Source of the DNA: Lycium barbarum
Lineage: Eukaryota; Streptophyta; Magnoliopsida; Solanales; Solanaceae
Direction of reading: 5' to 3'
Length of the DNA: 64,000 nucleotides
NCBI RefSeq assembly: GCF_019175385.1
Contig: NC_083338.1
Coordinates: 64,822,884-64,886,883, forward strand
The translations under genes were made by a program, and so were the position numbers. The notes under the pieces are model-generated. The model was not told the DNA's origin and did no database searches. It saw nothing but the letters and a program-made list of their open reading frames with translations. Shown here piece by piece: positions 47,411 through 56,417 of the stretch (the stretch's first letter is position 1; every line of letters begins with the position of its first letter).

Positions 47411-48083
47411 ATGCGTATGCAACCAAGAGGAGGACGTTTGGTTCAAGAAGAAGAAAAACTATGGAAAAAGGAATCTCTTTTCCGCACTAGATGTATCTCC
47501 CATGATGAGGTATGTTCGGTAATCATTGATAAAGGAAGTCATGTTAATGTTGTTTCTGACGAGATGGTTTCTAAACTTGGCTTGTCAACAAAACTTCATC
47601 CATATCCTTATAGCATCAAATTTGAGAATGATGATGGTGGTTTAGAGGTAACTCGTCAATGCCTAGTTTCTTTTTTCTATTGGAAAAATATATAAAGACG
47701 TTGTTTGGTGTGATGTAATAAAGATGGATGCTTGCCACTTATTACTTGGAAGACCATGGGTGTACGATAGGTGTGTTAAATATGATGAATATCGTAATAC
47801 CTACTCTTTTACAAAGGATGGACAAAGAATTAAATTGGTTCCCTTGAATCAAGAAGATGTTGCTAAAAACTCCAAGAATGTTGATGATTCTTTTGTGACC
47901 AAATTACAAATCATTGGTCCCATAAATATGGAACAACAAACGGAGGAGGAGAATGTATTGGATCCACAAGTGGAGGATTTACCTCCAAAGTTTGATGAGG
48001 ATCCATTGGAGCATCCAACTATTTGTGAGATTGAGTTTCCACAAAGGGATTTCAAAAAGAATACTCCACACCAACCAAAGTAA
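47411..48083 (+). pseudogene. Retropepsin-like protein of element B (left copy)
   Basis: The first ATG lies only 16 bases after the primer site, so there is no gag. The frame encodes a retroviral-type aspartic protease region of Ty3/gypsy style: IIDKGSHVNV (active-site aspartate kept; relatives as I recall have IDGGSxxNV), SKLGL, HPYPYSIKF, TRQCLVSF, then LLLGRPWVYDR as the second conserved protease motif, and NTYSFTKDGQRIKLVPL. Full reading would be about 224 codons. This copy has one extra T in the T run near 47,671-47,676, splitting it into 47,285-47,695 and 47,724-48,083. The right-arm copy and B2 lack that insertion. Activity is doubtful. Confidence 0.82.
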
Positions 48084-48217
48084 CGGATTGCATAGGACCA
48101 ATAGTCTATGAAGATTTGGAAGAGAAAGAGAATAAGTTGCTGAAAAAGGAGTTTATGAATGAGAGTTTAATTTATTATCTAATTCGAGCAAGATTTATTC
48201 CTCCAAAGGTTTAATCT
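48081..48217 (+). pseudogene. Linker frame of element B between protease and ORF2
   Basis: Immediately after the protease frame stops (CCAAAGTAA), the -1 frame is open for about 45 codons (VTDCIGPIVYEDLEE..., ending RARFIPPKV) and then meets TAA. The next codons in this same frame open the following reading frame. The protease and downstream parts were therefore probably one polyprotein, now separated by a frameshift and a stop, both present in all three B copies. Confidence 0.6.
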
Positions 48218-48676
48218 TTGCAAGAAAGTGTAGATTTAATATCTCTCAATTTCATTGAGGTTAATGGCTATAATCATGTCAAATATGAGAGCATCGAAAT
48301 CATCAAGGAGCTCATAAGAAGACATGATTTATTCTCTAACCCTGATCCAAAGGTACATGAATTTGATTTATTTAAAGGTTTTTGTGGCACTAACTCATAT
48401 TTTGCATGGAAATACCACATCGACACGGGAGTGTTCAAGATTCATGAAGATCAAAAGGAAATAAGCTGTGATTATGGTTTAGACAGTGAAGATCAGTTTA
48501 AGATGCTACATTTGAGAAATCATGGTATAAAGTTACTACTACTAAGGAAGTGGGATTTAGTTAGGCCATATGTAAAGACTCCTTTCAACATGATAAAGCT
48601 CTATGACAAACTAGAAAAATGCAACTTAAATCCTGGTGGTATGGGTTGTTCCAATTTTTTTATTTTTTTTTGCTAA
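48218..48676 (+). pseudogene. Unidentified conserved reading frame of element B (left copy)
   Basis: About 150 codons without an ATG start (the first codon after the stop region is TCT-TTG). The product is charged and mildly hydrophobic, with landmarks EIIKELIRRHDLFSN, KVHEFDLFKGFCG, HIDTGVFKIHEDQKEISC and FNMIKLYDKLEKCN. I do not recognise a domain; it is not reverse transcriptase, RNase H or integrase. It occupies the place where pol would be. The same frame is found in the right arm (60,397-60,852, reverse) and in B2 (62,401-62,859, with a TGA). It could be a remnant of the parent element's C-terminus or a captured host fragment. Confidence 0.5.
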
Positions 48677-48736
48677 TCTTTCACCATTTATGGAGCCTTT
48701 AGACTCGAGGACGGGTCTTTCTCAACAAGGGGAGAA
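48677..48736 (+). promoter_or_regulatory. 3' tail and polypurine tract of element B (left)
   Basis: CTCGAGGACGGGTC followed by CAAGGGGAGAA at the LTR boundary. In one frame this reads LDSRTGLSQQGEND, which resembles the usual C-terminal tail of several gypsy polyproteins (RT.xFQEG type). B therefore keeps the start and end of an ancestral pol but not its middle. Confidence 0.75.
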
Positions 48737-49568
48737 TGATGAAAGATGAAGAATATCAAGAAATTCAAGAAAATCAAGAAACACAAGACTGAAATTCTAG
48801 AAAAAGAAAAGTTCAAGAAGCTCAAGTTTGAACATTATTTCCCATTCTTGTTTCTTGAATCCTTTTCTAAATAGGTTTCTTGTTTCTTGATTTATATCAT
48901 AGTAGGATTTAATTTCCTATCATTAGTAGGATCTTTATCCTAGTTCTAGTAGGATTCTAGTTTTCTTTATTCTTTTCCTTGTAGTATAGGGATTTTACTT
49001 TCCTTGTTTTTAGTTATTTCCTTTCTAGAGTATAATAGGGATTTGTAGTCATAAAAGAAGAGACCCTAGGCCTATATAAAGGATTCTCATGACTTGTAAA
49101 AATTCTATTCACCTTTTTAGCATAAACCTAAATTTTGCAATAGTGTTATTCTCTCTTTTTCTTGTTCTTTATCCTTGTTTTTGGTTCCAAGCAAGGTGGT
49201 GGTAGTCTTTACCTTGTTTTCAGTTGCGTGTGGTGTTTCTTTATCACATTAATTGATTTCAAGTGGTGACTTAGGAACTTTATTTGTTCTTGATCATTCA
49301 AGAACGCGTTTCTTGATTAAAATTCATTCTAGTTCATACCCAGAACCTTAATTTTATTTCCATCGGTTTTCTATAAATACTTACTTGATTTAAACCATTC
49401 AAATGTTATTTTTATAGTTCAAATCTACATCTTTCACATAGTTTTTGAATCACTTCAATCCGACGCCTACAAATTGAGATACATCCGTTTCTTGAATCTG
49501 CCCATCAAACCGCTTCAAGAACAAGATCCTGGTCGATTGGTTCTTTGTTAACTCGAAGAATCACATAA
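48737..49568 (+). mobile_element. 3' LTR of element B (left copy)
   Basis: 832 bp from TGATGAAAGATGAAG to ...AATCACATAA (CACATCA in the others). TATA box CTATATAAAGG near 49,073. It is the best reference for the LTR from which the tandem array was built. It is A/T-rich and full of TTCTTGA/TCAAGAA repeats in its first 130 bp. Confidence 0.92.
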
Positions 49569-49573
49569 ATTAA

Positions 49574-49725
49574 TGATGAAAGATGAAGAATATCAAGAAA
49601 TTCAAGAAAATCAAGAAACATAAGACTGAAATTCAAGAAAAAGAAAAGTTCAAGAAGCTCAAGTTTGAAGATTATTTCCAATTCTCGATTTTCTTGAATT
49701 TCTTGATATGCTTCATCTTTCATCA
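49574..49725. repeat. 150-bp hairpin of B LTR ends (left arm)
   Basis: Five bases (ATTAA) after the B LTR end, a second LTR start (TGATGAAAGATGAAG) runs about 130 bp and folds back to CTTCATCTTTCATCA. Both ends of the hairpin are therefore LTR 5' termini. The same module is at 59,347-59,498 and 63,789-63,931. Confidence 0.85.
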
Positions 49726-49917
49726 GCAATCTTCTAACTTGCCGATCAAGTATAGCTATAGGGTTTTCCTCGTAGGACAGCTCCTCCGTCACCTGGACAT
49801 CATCCACGGGGAATTCTCTAGAAGAGTCACCAATACATTTGCGAAGCATTGACACATGAAAGACTGGATGTACTGCTTCCAAATCAGATGGGAGTTCCAA
49901 CTCATAGGCAACCTTTC
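49726..49917 (-). pseudogene. Truncated chromodomain region of element C (left copy)
   Basis: Minus-strand end of gypsy pol: ELPSDLEAVHPVFHVSMLRKCIGD and then ILDRQVRRLL, where it breaks off exactly at the hairpin's LTR terminus (49,725/49,726). The rest of the chromodomain, the polypurine tract and the 3' LTR of C are absent. Translation would run into meaningless hairpin sequence (MKDEAYQEIQE...). Confidence 0.85.
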
Positions 49918-50730
49918 CTACCCTACGAATAATCTAATATGGCCAATGTACCTCGGGCTAAACTTCCCTTTCTTGCCGAATCTCATTACACCCTTCATGG
50001 GTGACACCTTCAAGAACACCCAATCACCAACTTGAAACTCTAAGTGTCGACGTCGATTATCTGCATAAGACTTTTGTCGACTCTGGGCTGCCAGTAACCT
50101 CTCCTGAATAAGCTTCACCTTATCAACAGCTTGCTGAATTGTGTTTGGGCCTATTAATTTAGTCTCACCAACATTAAACCAACCAATAGGTGACCTACAC
50201 TTCCTCCCATATAAGGCCTCATACGGTGCCATCTGGATACTAGAATGGTAGCTATTATTATAAGCAAACTCGATAAGTGGCAAATGATCGTCCCAGCTAC
50301 CTCTGAAATCAATAATACAGGCCCGCAACATATCTCCTAGAGTCTGAATAGTACGCTCGGCCTGCCCGTCAGTCTGAGGGTGAAATGTTGTACTAAGGCT
50401 CACCCGTGTCCCTAATCCCTCCTGGAATGATCTCCAGAAGTTAGCTGTAAACTGAGCTTCTCTGTCTGAGATAATAGATATGGGAACCCCATGGAGTCTC
50501 ACTATCTCTCTGATATATTACTTTGCATAGTCCTCAGCTGAATAAGTAGTCCTGACTAGAAGAAAATGGGCTGATTTTGTCAGCCTATCCACAATAACCC
50601 ATATAGAGTCATACTTCCGTGGAGTGCGAGGTAAACCTGTAATGAAGTCCATATGGATTACTTCCCATTTCTAGGTTGGGATCTCTATCTGCTGTAATAA
50701 CCCACCAGGCTTCTGATGCTCGACCTTAAC
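49918..50730 (-). pseudogene. Integrase core and tail, element C (left copy)
   Basis: Continues pol after a TAG that follows QCPNCQ. The integrase core is recognisable: [18 protein letters not shown] for the first aspartate, [14 protein letters not shown] for the second, QTDGQAERTIQ for the glutamate, then the IEFAYNNSYHSS block and DWVFLKVSPMKGVMRFGKK. Breaks: TAG after NCQ, TAG in place of tryptophan or glutamine after EIPT (near 50,672), TAA in AEDYAK-YIRE (near 50,519) and a one-base loss near 49,942. The first two stops are shared with the right arm and so predate the palindrome. The gene is dead. Confidence 0.88.
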
Positions 50731-52650
50731 CTATTGACAATTTGGGCACTGAGCAACAAACTCCGCTATGTCCTTCTTCATGCCGTCCCACCAATATAAA
50801 CATCTGAGGTCATGATACATCTTCGTCGACCCTAGATGAACAGAATAACGGGCATAGTGTGCCTCTCCCATAACCTGTTGCTGTAACCCTGCAACCTCAG
50901 GTACACATAGTCTGCCATCATATCGTAACACGCCATCAGGTGTAACTTTGAACGGGGTCTCCTTCTTTAGAAGAGCTGTATCTCTATACCGTGCCAGGAC
51001 AGGGTCCTTGTACTGGTGCCTCTTTACCTCTTCCATGATAGAGGATTCAGCAACTTCTCGAATAAAAACTCCATCATCTCTAGAATCAACCAAACGAACT
51101 CCAAGGCTAGCTAGTCGGTAAATCTCACGAACTATCTCCTTCTTTTCTGGTTGCACATCCGTCAAGCTACCCATGGATTTACGGCTAAGGGCATCTGCTA
51201 CAACATTTGATTTCCCTGGGTGGTATAAGATATCAACATCATAATATTTTAATAACTCTAACCACCGTCTCTGTCGCACATTCAGCTCTTTCTGCTTAAA
51301 GATATATTGGAGACTCTTGTGGTCCGTATAAACATCAACATGAACACCATATAAGTGATGCCTCCATAACTTCAAAGCATGAATTACCGCTGCTAACTCC
51401 AGATCGTGAGGAGGATAATTCCTTTCGTGTTTTCTGAGCTGTCGGGAAGCGTAAGCTATAACCCTGCCATGCTGCATCAATACACAACCTAGTCCAACAC
51501 CTGAAGCATCACAATACATAACATAGCCATCTGGTCCCTCTGGAAGAGTTAAGACTGGAGCCGTAGTCAGCTTGTCTTTCAACAACTGCAAGCTTTGCTC
51601 ACATGCGTCAGTCCACTGGAATTTAGATGCCTTCTGTGTTAGCCTTGTTAAAGGCACTGAAATTGAGGCAAACGTTTCTACAAATCTCCTGTAATATCCT
51701 GCTAGCCCCAGAAAACTGCGTACCTCAGTAGGTGTCGTAGGTCTAGGCCAAGTCTTTACAGCCTCAATCTTCTGTGTATCTACCCGAATACCATCAGCTC
51801 CAACAATATGCCCCAAGAATGCTACTGAAGTAAACCAGAATTTGCATTTAGAGAACTTAGCATACAACTTCTGGTGTTGGAGCACCCTAAGTACCATCCT
51901 CAAATGATCTGCATGTTTCTCTTCTGAATGTGAATAGACTAGAATATCATCGATAAATACAATCATGAACATATCTAGGAATGGTTTGAACACTCGGTTC
52001 ATTAAATCCATAAATACCGCTGGAGCATTGGTCAGCCCAAAAGACATCACTCTAAACTCATAATGCCCGTATCGAGTCTTGAATGCAGTCTTCAGAATAT
52101 CTGCCTCCTTCACCCGCACCTGATGATAGCCTGACCGCAAGTCTATCTTCGAAAAGCATTTAGCACCCTGCAACTGGTCAAATAAATCATCAATCCTGGG
52201 GAGGGGATATCTATTCTTTACTATTACTTTATTCAGCTGCCTATAATCAATACACATCCGCAGCGACCAATCCTTCTTTCTCACAAACAGTACCGGTGCT
52301 CCCCAAGGTGATGTGCTGGGCCTGATGAAGCCCTTTTCTAATAAGTCCCTCAGTTGCTCTTTTAACTCCTTCAGCTCTGCAGGTGCCATTCTATAAGGAG
52401 GAATAGATATGGGCTGAATATCCGACAATACATCTATAGTAAACTCTATCTCCCGTTCAGGAGGAAGACATGGAAGCTCGTCTGGAAATACATCTGGAAA
52501 TTCATTAACTACCGGGACTGACTGAAGAGTCGGTACCTCTGCTTTCAAGTCATGCACACGAACCAGATGATAAATATAACCCTTTCTAATCATCTTCCTT
52601 ACCTCGATGTATGAAATAAACTTACCCCTCGGCGATGCTGTATTCCCCAT
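50731..52650 (-). pseudogene. Reverse transcriptase, RNase H and integrase zinc finger, element C (left copy)
   Basis: The longest open frame in the window (639 codons). In order: pre-RT linker ([13 protein letters not shown], about residues 45-60), reverse transcriptase ([42 protein letters not shown]; catalytic FIDDILVYS near residues 230-240), RNase H ([26 protein letters not shown] and VVADALSR give the D-E-D-D set), then the integrase zinc-binding module (AHYARYSVH ... CPNC). It copies element RNA into DNA. It is uninterrupted here but lacks an intact protease upstream and an integrase in frame downstream, and has no promoter, so I call it a pseudogene despite the long frame. Confidence 0.9.
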
Positions 52651-53097
52651 CCACTCTATAACCGGTTCCCCTAGGAACTGAAATTGGACTATCTTTCTCT
52701 ACAATTAACGTTAGCATAACAAGAAGCTAACCAATCCATACCCATAATAACATCTATCTGGATGACGCCCTCTGTGTCGATCCTCTACCCCCTGTGCATA
52801 TGCCTGTATCCGAGCAATATCCATACCTGGCTGAAGAGCCACTTCCATACAGCAATCAATTAAATAACGATCCAGCCCCATCACATAACGATGCACTTTA
52901 TCAGCCATATCGGCTACAATAGTAGGTGCATATCTAGCCAATGAATCAAACTCAAGACTGTACTTTTGAATGCTCCTTCCACTCTGCCTCAGATGTAAGA
53001 ATCTATCAACTCTGTCCCGTCTCATCTCTGGGGGCAGAAAGTTGCCAAGGAAATCCTCCACAAACTCATCCCATATCGCTGGAGGACCCTAGATAAC
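52651..53097 (-). pseudogene. Gag C-terminal half fused to a protease remnant, element C (left copy)
   Basis: Gag capsid-like segment (FLGNFLPPEMRRDRVDRF, QKYSLEFDSLARYAPTIVADM, VHRYVMGLDRYL), ending at GVEDRHRG. The zinc knuckle and most of the protease are missing: sequence jumps to the protease end, readable in another frame as VIMGMDWLASCYANVNC (about 52,757-52,702). The same deletion is in the right arm. A TGA at the upstream boundary (after NWYES) is also shared, while an 8-10 bp deletion near 53,090 is private to this arm. Confidence 0.85.
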
Positions 53098-53099
53098 TC

Positions 53100-53651
53100 T
53101 CACGACTCATACCAATTAACAGCTACATCACGCAACCGATATGAAGCCAACTTAGCAGACTCAGTCTCAGAAGCCTTGATTATCCTCAATGTACGCTGCA
53201 TCTGCCGAGCAAACTCCCGCGGATCAACCTCGGGCTCTGACCTGAAAAACTCTGGAGGATTACAACTTAAGAAATCACAAGCCCTCAAACTATCATGTCT
53301 ATCCGCATGGTAAAATCCTAGTCCATGCCTGCGAGCCTGCCCTGCCAATAATCTGGTCAGCCACTGAACTGCATCCGTCATGGCCCTATCCTCCGGCCCT
53401 AGCTGAAGAGTGGGAGGCTCAGGTACTGGAGCTTCGAGAGCTAGCCGTGGAGCCGCCCCCTGATCTGAAGCTGCTGCTGCTCTGAGTTCCTCTGGAGGTG
53501 GCAGTGTAGCAGAGCTCGCTGACGGGAGCACAATCTCGGGCATAGACTGGGCACGGGCCCTAGTAACTTTCCCAGTCTGACTAGTATCTCCTGCTACCGA
53601 TTTGCCCTTCTGGGCAGCTGTCGCTTTCTTTGGAGGTATAGCTGTAAACAT
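53100..53651 (-). pseudogene. Gag N-terminal half, element C (left copy)
   Basis: 183 codons from ATG at 53,651. The N-terminus is low in complexity and Pro/Ala-rich (PPKKATAAQKGKSVAG, SASSATLPPPEELRAAAA). It is followed by the start of the retrotransposon gag domain (FLSCNPPEFFRSEPEVDPRE, ESAKLASYRLRDVAVNWYES), then TGA where relatives have tryptophan. It would form the virus-like particle shell. The ATG is about 175 bp after the primer site, a normal leader length. Confidence 0.85.
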
Positions 53652-53827
53652 AATAATCTGTTAGGGAGGGATTATCCTGATAATATAGCTCTATCGCACG
53701 ATCTAGAGTAGGAAGGAAAGATAACATCCTAAATGTCCTGTAGCTTCCTGTTTATTGATGTGGTGCACAACACACCGATAAACAAGACTCTACTAGACAC
53801 GGTCTGTAGACACTCCGAGGATGAACT
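53652..53827 (-). other. Leader of element C (left), with conserved motif
   Basis: Untranslated leader between primer site and gag. It contains TCTAGATCGTGCGATAG (53,691-53,706), the motif shared with element E, and further blocks in common with E (CAGTAGAGTC/CTAGTAGAGTC, TATAAACAGGA). Confidence 0.75.
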
Positions 53828-53839
53828 GCTCTGATACCA
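53828..53839 (-). promoter_or_regulatory. Primer-binding site, element C (left copy)
   Basis: On the minus strand TGGTATCAGAGC, a few bases from the LTR end at 53,844. Confidence 0.92.
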
Positions 53840-54270
53840 CTTTTGTCACTGTCAAACCCTAATCTCGCTAGGGTGTGATGGGCACCCGACCCTTACTTAG
53901 GGCCGAGCGAACCCTCTGACTCTTAGTACACACATAGTCTCCTTGGACTTTTAAATCAAATAAGCATGAAATACATAGTAAGGCTTTCAGAAACATTCTT
54001 TCCATCGTGCTCAAATCAAGTAGAATCGGTAATCATAAGGAATCTGTAACATAATACATAACGACACATCGGCTGGTGGAGCCGCTTACAAGATTGACAT
54101 CCTATACCCACGACTTTGTCTGCAAAGTCTCTAACATCAATCAGAAATCATAACATATAAACTCTGACTCGGCAACACTCCGGAAGGAAATGTAGCTCGC
54201 CAATCCAGCTGGTACATCTGCTATAATGGCTTCTACTCATCTGGGTGTACCTGTATGGCATGAAACGCAG

Positions 54271-54307
54271 CCCCCGAAGAAAGGAGGTCAGTACGAGCAA
54301 TGTACTG
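54271..54307 (-). other. LTR stem-loop pair, element C (left)
   Basis: Second stem perfect: CAGTAC (54,289-54,294) with GTACTG (54,302-54,307). First stem weaker: CCCCC with GGAGG. Confidence 0.55.
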
Positions 54308-54501
54308 AGTATGCAAGGCATGAATAGTAACATAGTAAGGGATGTAAGGTATGAGTAATAACAGGATGGACATATTGGGCATACCGTAAGATAAAAGAAT
54401 AACCTGTACAATGAATGCCTTTTGGCGGTACCATGCATGCTGAGTGCTGCGGAACGTGCAGCCCGATCCACATATATACATATATACATAGTAATACTTC
54501 A

Positions 54502-54560
54502 TTTGAAAAACATTTCTTGTTCATATATATATAGAAAATAGAACATATCATATTGCCGAG
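54502..54560 (-). other. Spacer at the palindrome centre
   Basis: About 59 bp that continue the left LTR (compare 44,790-44,830 in E: CATTTCTTGTTCATATATAGA, then GAACAT). The right arm starts again at GAAGTATTAC without this piece. The two LTR copies were therefore joined asymmetrically. Confidence 0.85.
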
Positions 54561-55217
54561 GAAGTATTACTATGTATATATGTATATATGTGGATCGGGC
54601 TGCACGTTCCGCAGCACTCAGCATGCATGGTACAGCCAAAAGGCATTCATTGTACAGGTTATTCTTTTATCTTACGGTATGCCCAATATGTCCATCCTGT
54701 TATTACTCATCCCTTACATCCCTTACTATGTTACTATTCATGCCTTGCATACTCAGTACATTGCTCGTACTGACCCCCTTTCTTCGGGTGCTGCGTTTCA
54801 TGCGACACAGGTACACCCAGATGAGTAGAAGCCATTATAGCAGATGTACCAGCTGGATTGGCGAGCTCCATTTCCTTCCGGAGTGTTGCCGAGTCAGAGT
54901 TTATATGTTATGATTTCTGATTGATGTTAGAGACTTTGCAGACAAAGTCGTGGGTATAGGATGTCAGTCTTGTAAGCGGCTCCACCAGCCGATGTGTCGT
55001 TATGTATTATGTTACAGATTCCTTATGATTACCGATTCTACTTGATTTGAGCACGATGGAAAGAAAGTTTCTGAAAGCCTTACTATGTATTTCATGCTTA
55101 TTTGATTTAAAAGTCCAAGGAGACTATGTGTGTACTAAGAGTCAGAGGGTTCGCTCGGCCCTAAGTAAGGGTCGGGTGCCCATCACACCCTAGCGAGATT
55201 AGGGTTTGACAGTGACA
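54561..55217 (+). mobile_element. Partial 5' LTR of element C (right copy)
   Basis: Mirror image of 53,844-54,501, ending ...GACAGTGACA. Stem-loop CAGTAC (54,754-54,759) with GTACTG (54,767-54,772). The first stem is reduced (CCC with GGG). No U3. Confidence 0.85.
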
Positions 55218-55221
55218 AAAG

Positions 55222-55233
55222 TGGTATCAGAGC
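55222..55233 (+). promoter_or_regulatory. Primer-binding site, element C (right copy)
   Basis: TGGTATCAGAGC, four bases after the LTR end. Confidence 0.92.
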
Positions 55234-55354
55234 AGTTCATCCTCGGAGTGTCTACAGACCGTGTCTAGTAGAGTCTTGTTTATCGGTGTGTTGTGCACCA
55301 CATCTATAAACAGGAAGCTACAGGACATTTAGGATGTTATCTTTCCTTCCTACT

Positions 55355-55370
55355 CTAGATCGTGCGATAG
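55355..55370 (+). promoter_or_regulatory. Conserved leader motif, element C (right copy)
   Basis: CTAGATCGTGCGATAG, as in the left arm (53,691-53,706) and in E (44,022-44,036). Confidence 0.6.
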
Positions 55371-55409
55371 AGCTATATTATCAGGATAATCCCTCCCTAA
55401 CATATTATT

Positions 55410-55961
55410 ATGTTTACAGCTATACCTCCAAAGAAAGCGACAGCTGCCCAGAAGGGCAAATCGGTAGCAGGAGATACTAGTCAGACTCGGAAAGTTACTA
55501 GGGCCCGTGCCCAGTCTATGCCCGAGATTGTGCTCCCGTCAGCGAGCTCTGCTACACTGCCACCTCCAGAGGAACTCAGAGCAGCAGCAGCTTCAGATCA
55601 GGGGGCGGCTCCACCGCTAGCTCTCGAGGCTCCAGTACCTGAGCCTCCCATTCTTCAGCTAGGGCCGGAGGATAGGGCCATGACGGATGCAGTTCAGTTG
55701 CTGACCAGATTATTGGCAGGGCAGGCTCCCAGGCATGGACTAGGATTTTACCATGCGGATAGACATGATAGTTTGAGGGCTCGTGATTTCTTAAGTTGTA
55801 ATCCTCCAGAGTTTTTCAGGTCAGAGCCCGAGGTTGATCTGCAGGAGTTTGTTCGGCAGATGCAACGTACATTGAGGATAATCAAGGCTTCTGAGACTGA
55901 GTCTGCTAAGTTGGCTTCATATCGATTGCGTGATGTAGCTGTTAATTGGTATGAGTCGTGA
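55410..55961 (+). pseudogene. Gag N-terminal half, element C (right copy)
   Basis: 183 codons, mirror of 53,100-53,651 with a handful of substitutions (for example SQTR for SQTG, LLTRLLAG for WLTRLLAG). It has the same Ala/Pro-rich N-terminus and start of the gag domain, and ends at the same TGA after NWYES. It would have encoded the capsid precursor. Confidence 0.85.
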
Positions 55962-56360
55962 GAGTTGTCTAGGGGCGAGGGTGCTCCTCCAACGATATGG
56001 GATGAGTTTGTGGAGGCTTTCCTTGGCAACTTTCTGCCCCCAGAGATGAGACGGGCCATAGTTGATAGATTCTTACATCTGAGGCAGAGTGGCAGGAGCG
56101 TTCAAAAGTACAGTCTTGAGTTTGATTCATTGGCTAGATATGCACCTACTATTGTAGCCGATATGGCTGATAGAGTGCATCGTTATGTGATGGGGCTGGA
56201 TCGTTATTTAATTGATTGCTGTATGGAAGTGGCTCTTCATCCAGGTATGGATATTGCTCGGATACAAGCATATGCACAGGGGGTAGAGGATCGACACAGA
56301 GGGCGTCATCCAGATAGATGTTATTATGGGTATGGATTGGTTAGCTTCTTGTTATGCTAA
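55962..56360 (+). pseudogene. Gag C-terminal half with protease remnant, element C (right copy)
   Basis: Reads LSRGEGAPPTIWDEFVEAFLGNF and onward through the gag domain, then the same jump from GVEDRHRG to the end of the protease (VIMGMDWLAS in another frame, about 56,313-56,342). It keeps the bases deleted at this place in the left arm, so it is the better copy of this segment. No zinc knuckle. Confidence 0.85.
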
Positions 56361-56417
56361 CGTTGATTGTAGAGAAAGATAGTCCAATTTCAGTTCCTAG
56401 GGGAACTGGTTATAGAG

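Larger units (their letters stand above)
53844..54560 (-). mobile_element. Partial 5' LTR of element C (left copy)
   Basis: The last roughly 717 bp of the LTR (ends ...TTTGACAGTGACA on the minus strand). It resembles the same part of E: CGGCTGGTGGAGCCGCTTAC, then the stem-loop pair at 54,271-54,307. The U3 promoter is absent because the LTR is cut at the palindrome centre, so C has no promoter of its own. Short open frames here (54,148-54,489 and others) are chance. Confidence 0.85.

Noticed and set aside
50731..52650. The 639-codon reverse transcriptase frame as a functional gene
   Set aside because: It has no promoter (U3 missing), gag has a stop, the protease is deleted, and the integrase is interrupted by several stops.
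54148..54913. Mirror-image open frames of 60-113 codons around the palindrome centre
   Set aside because: They are in LTR sequence, occur in overlapping frames and simply mirror each other across the palindrome.
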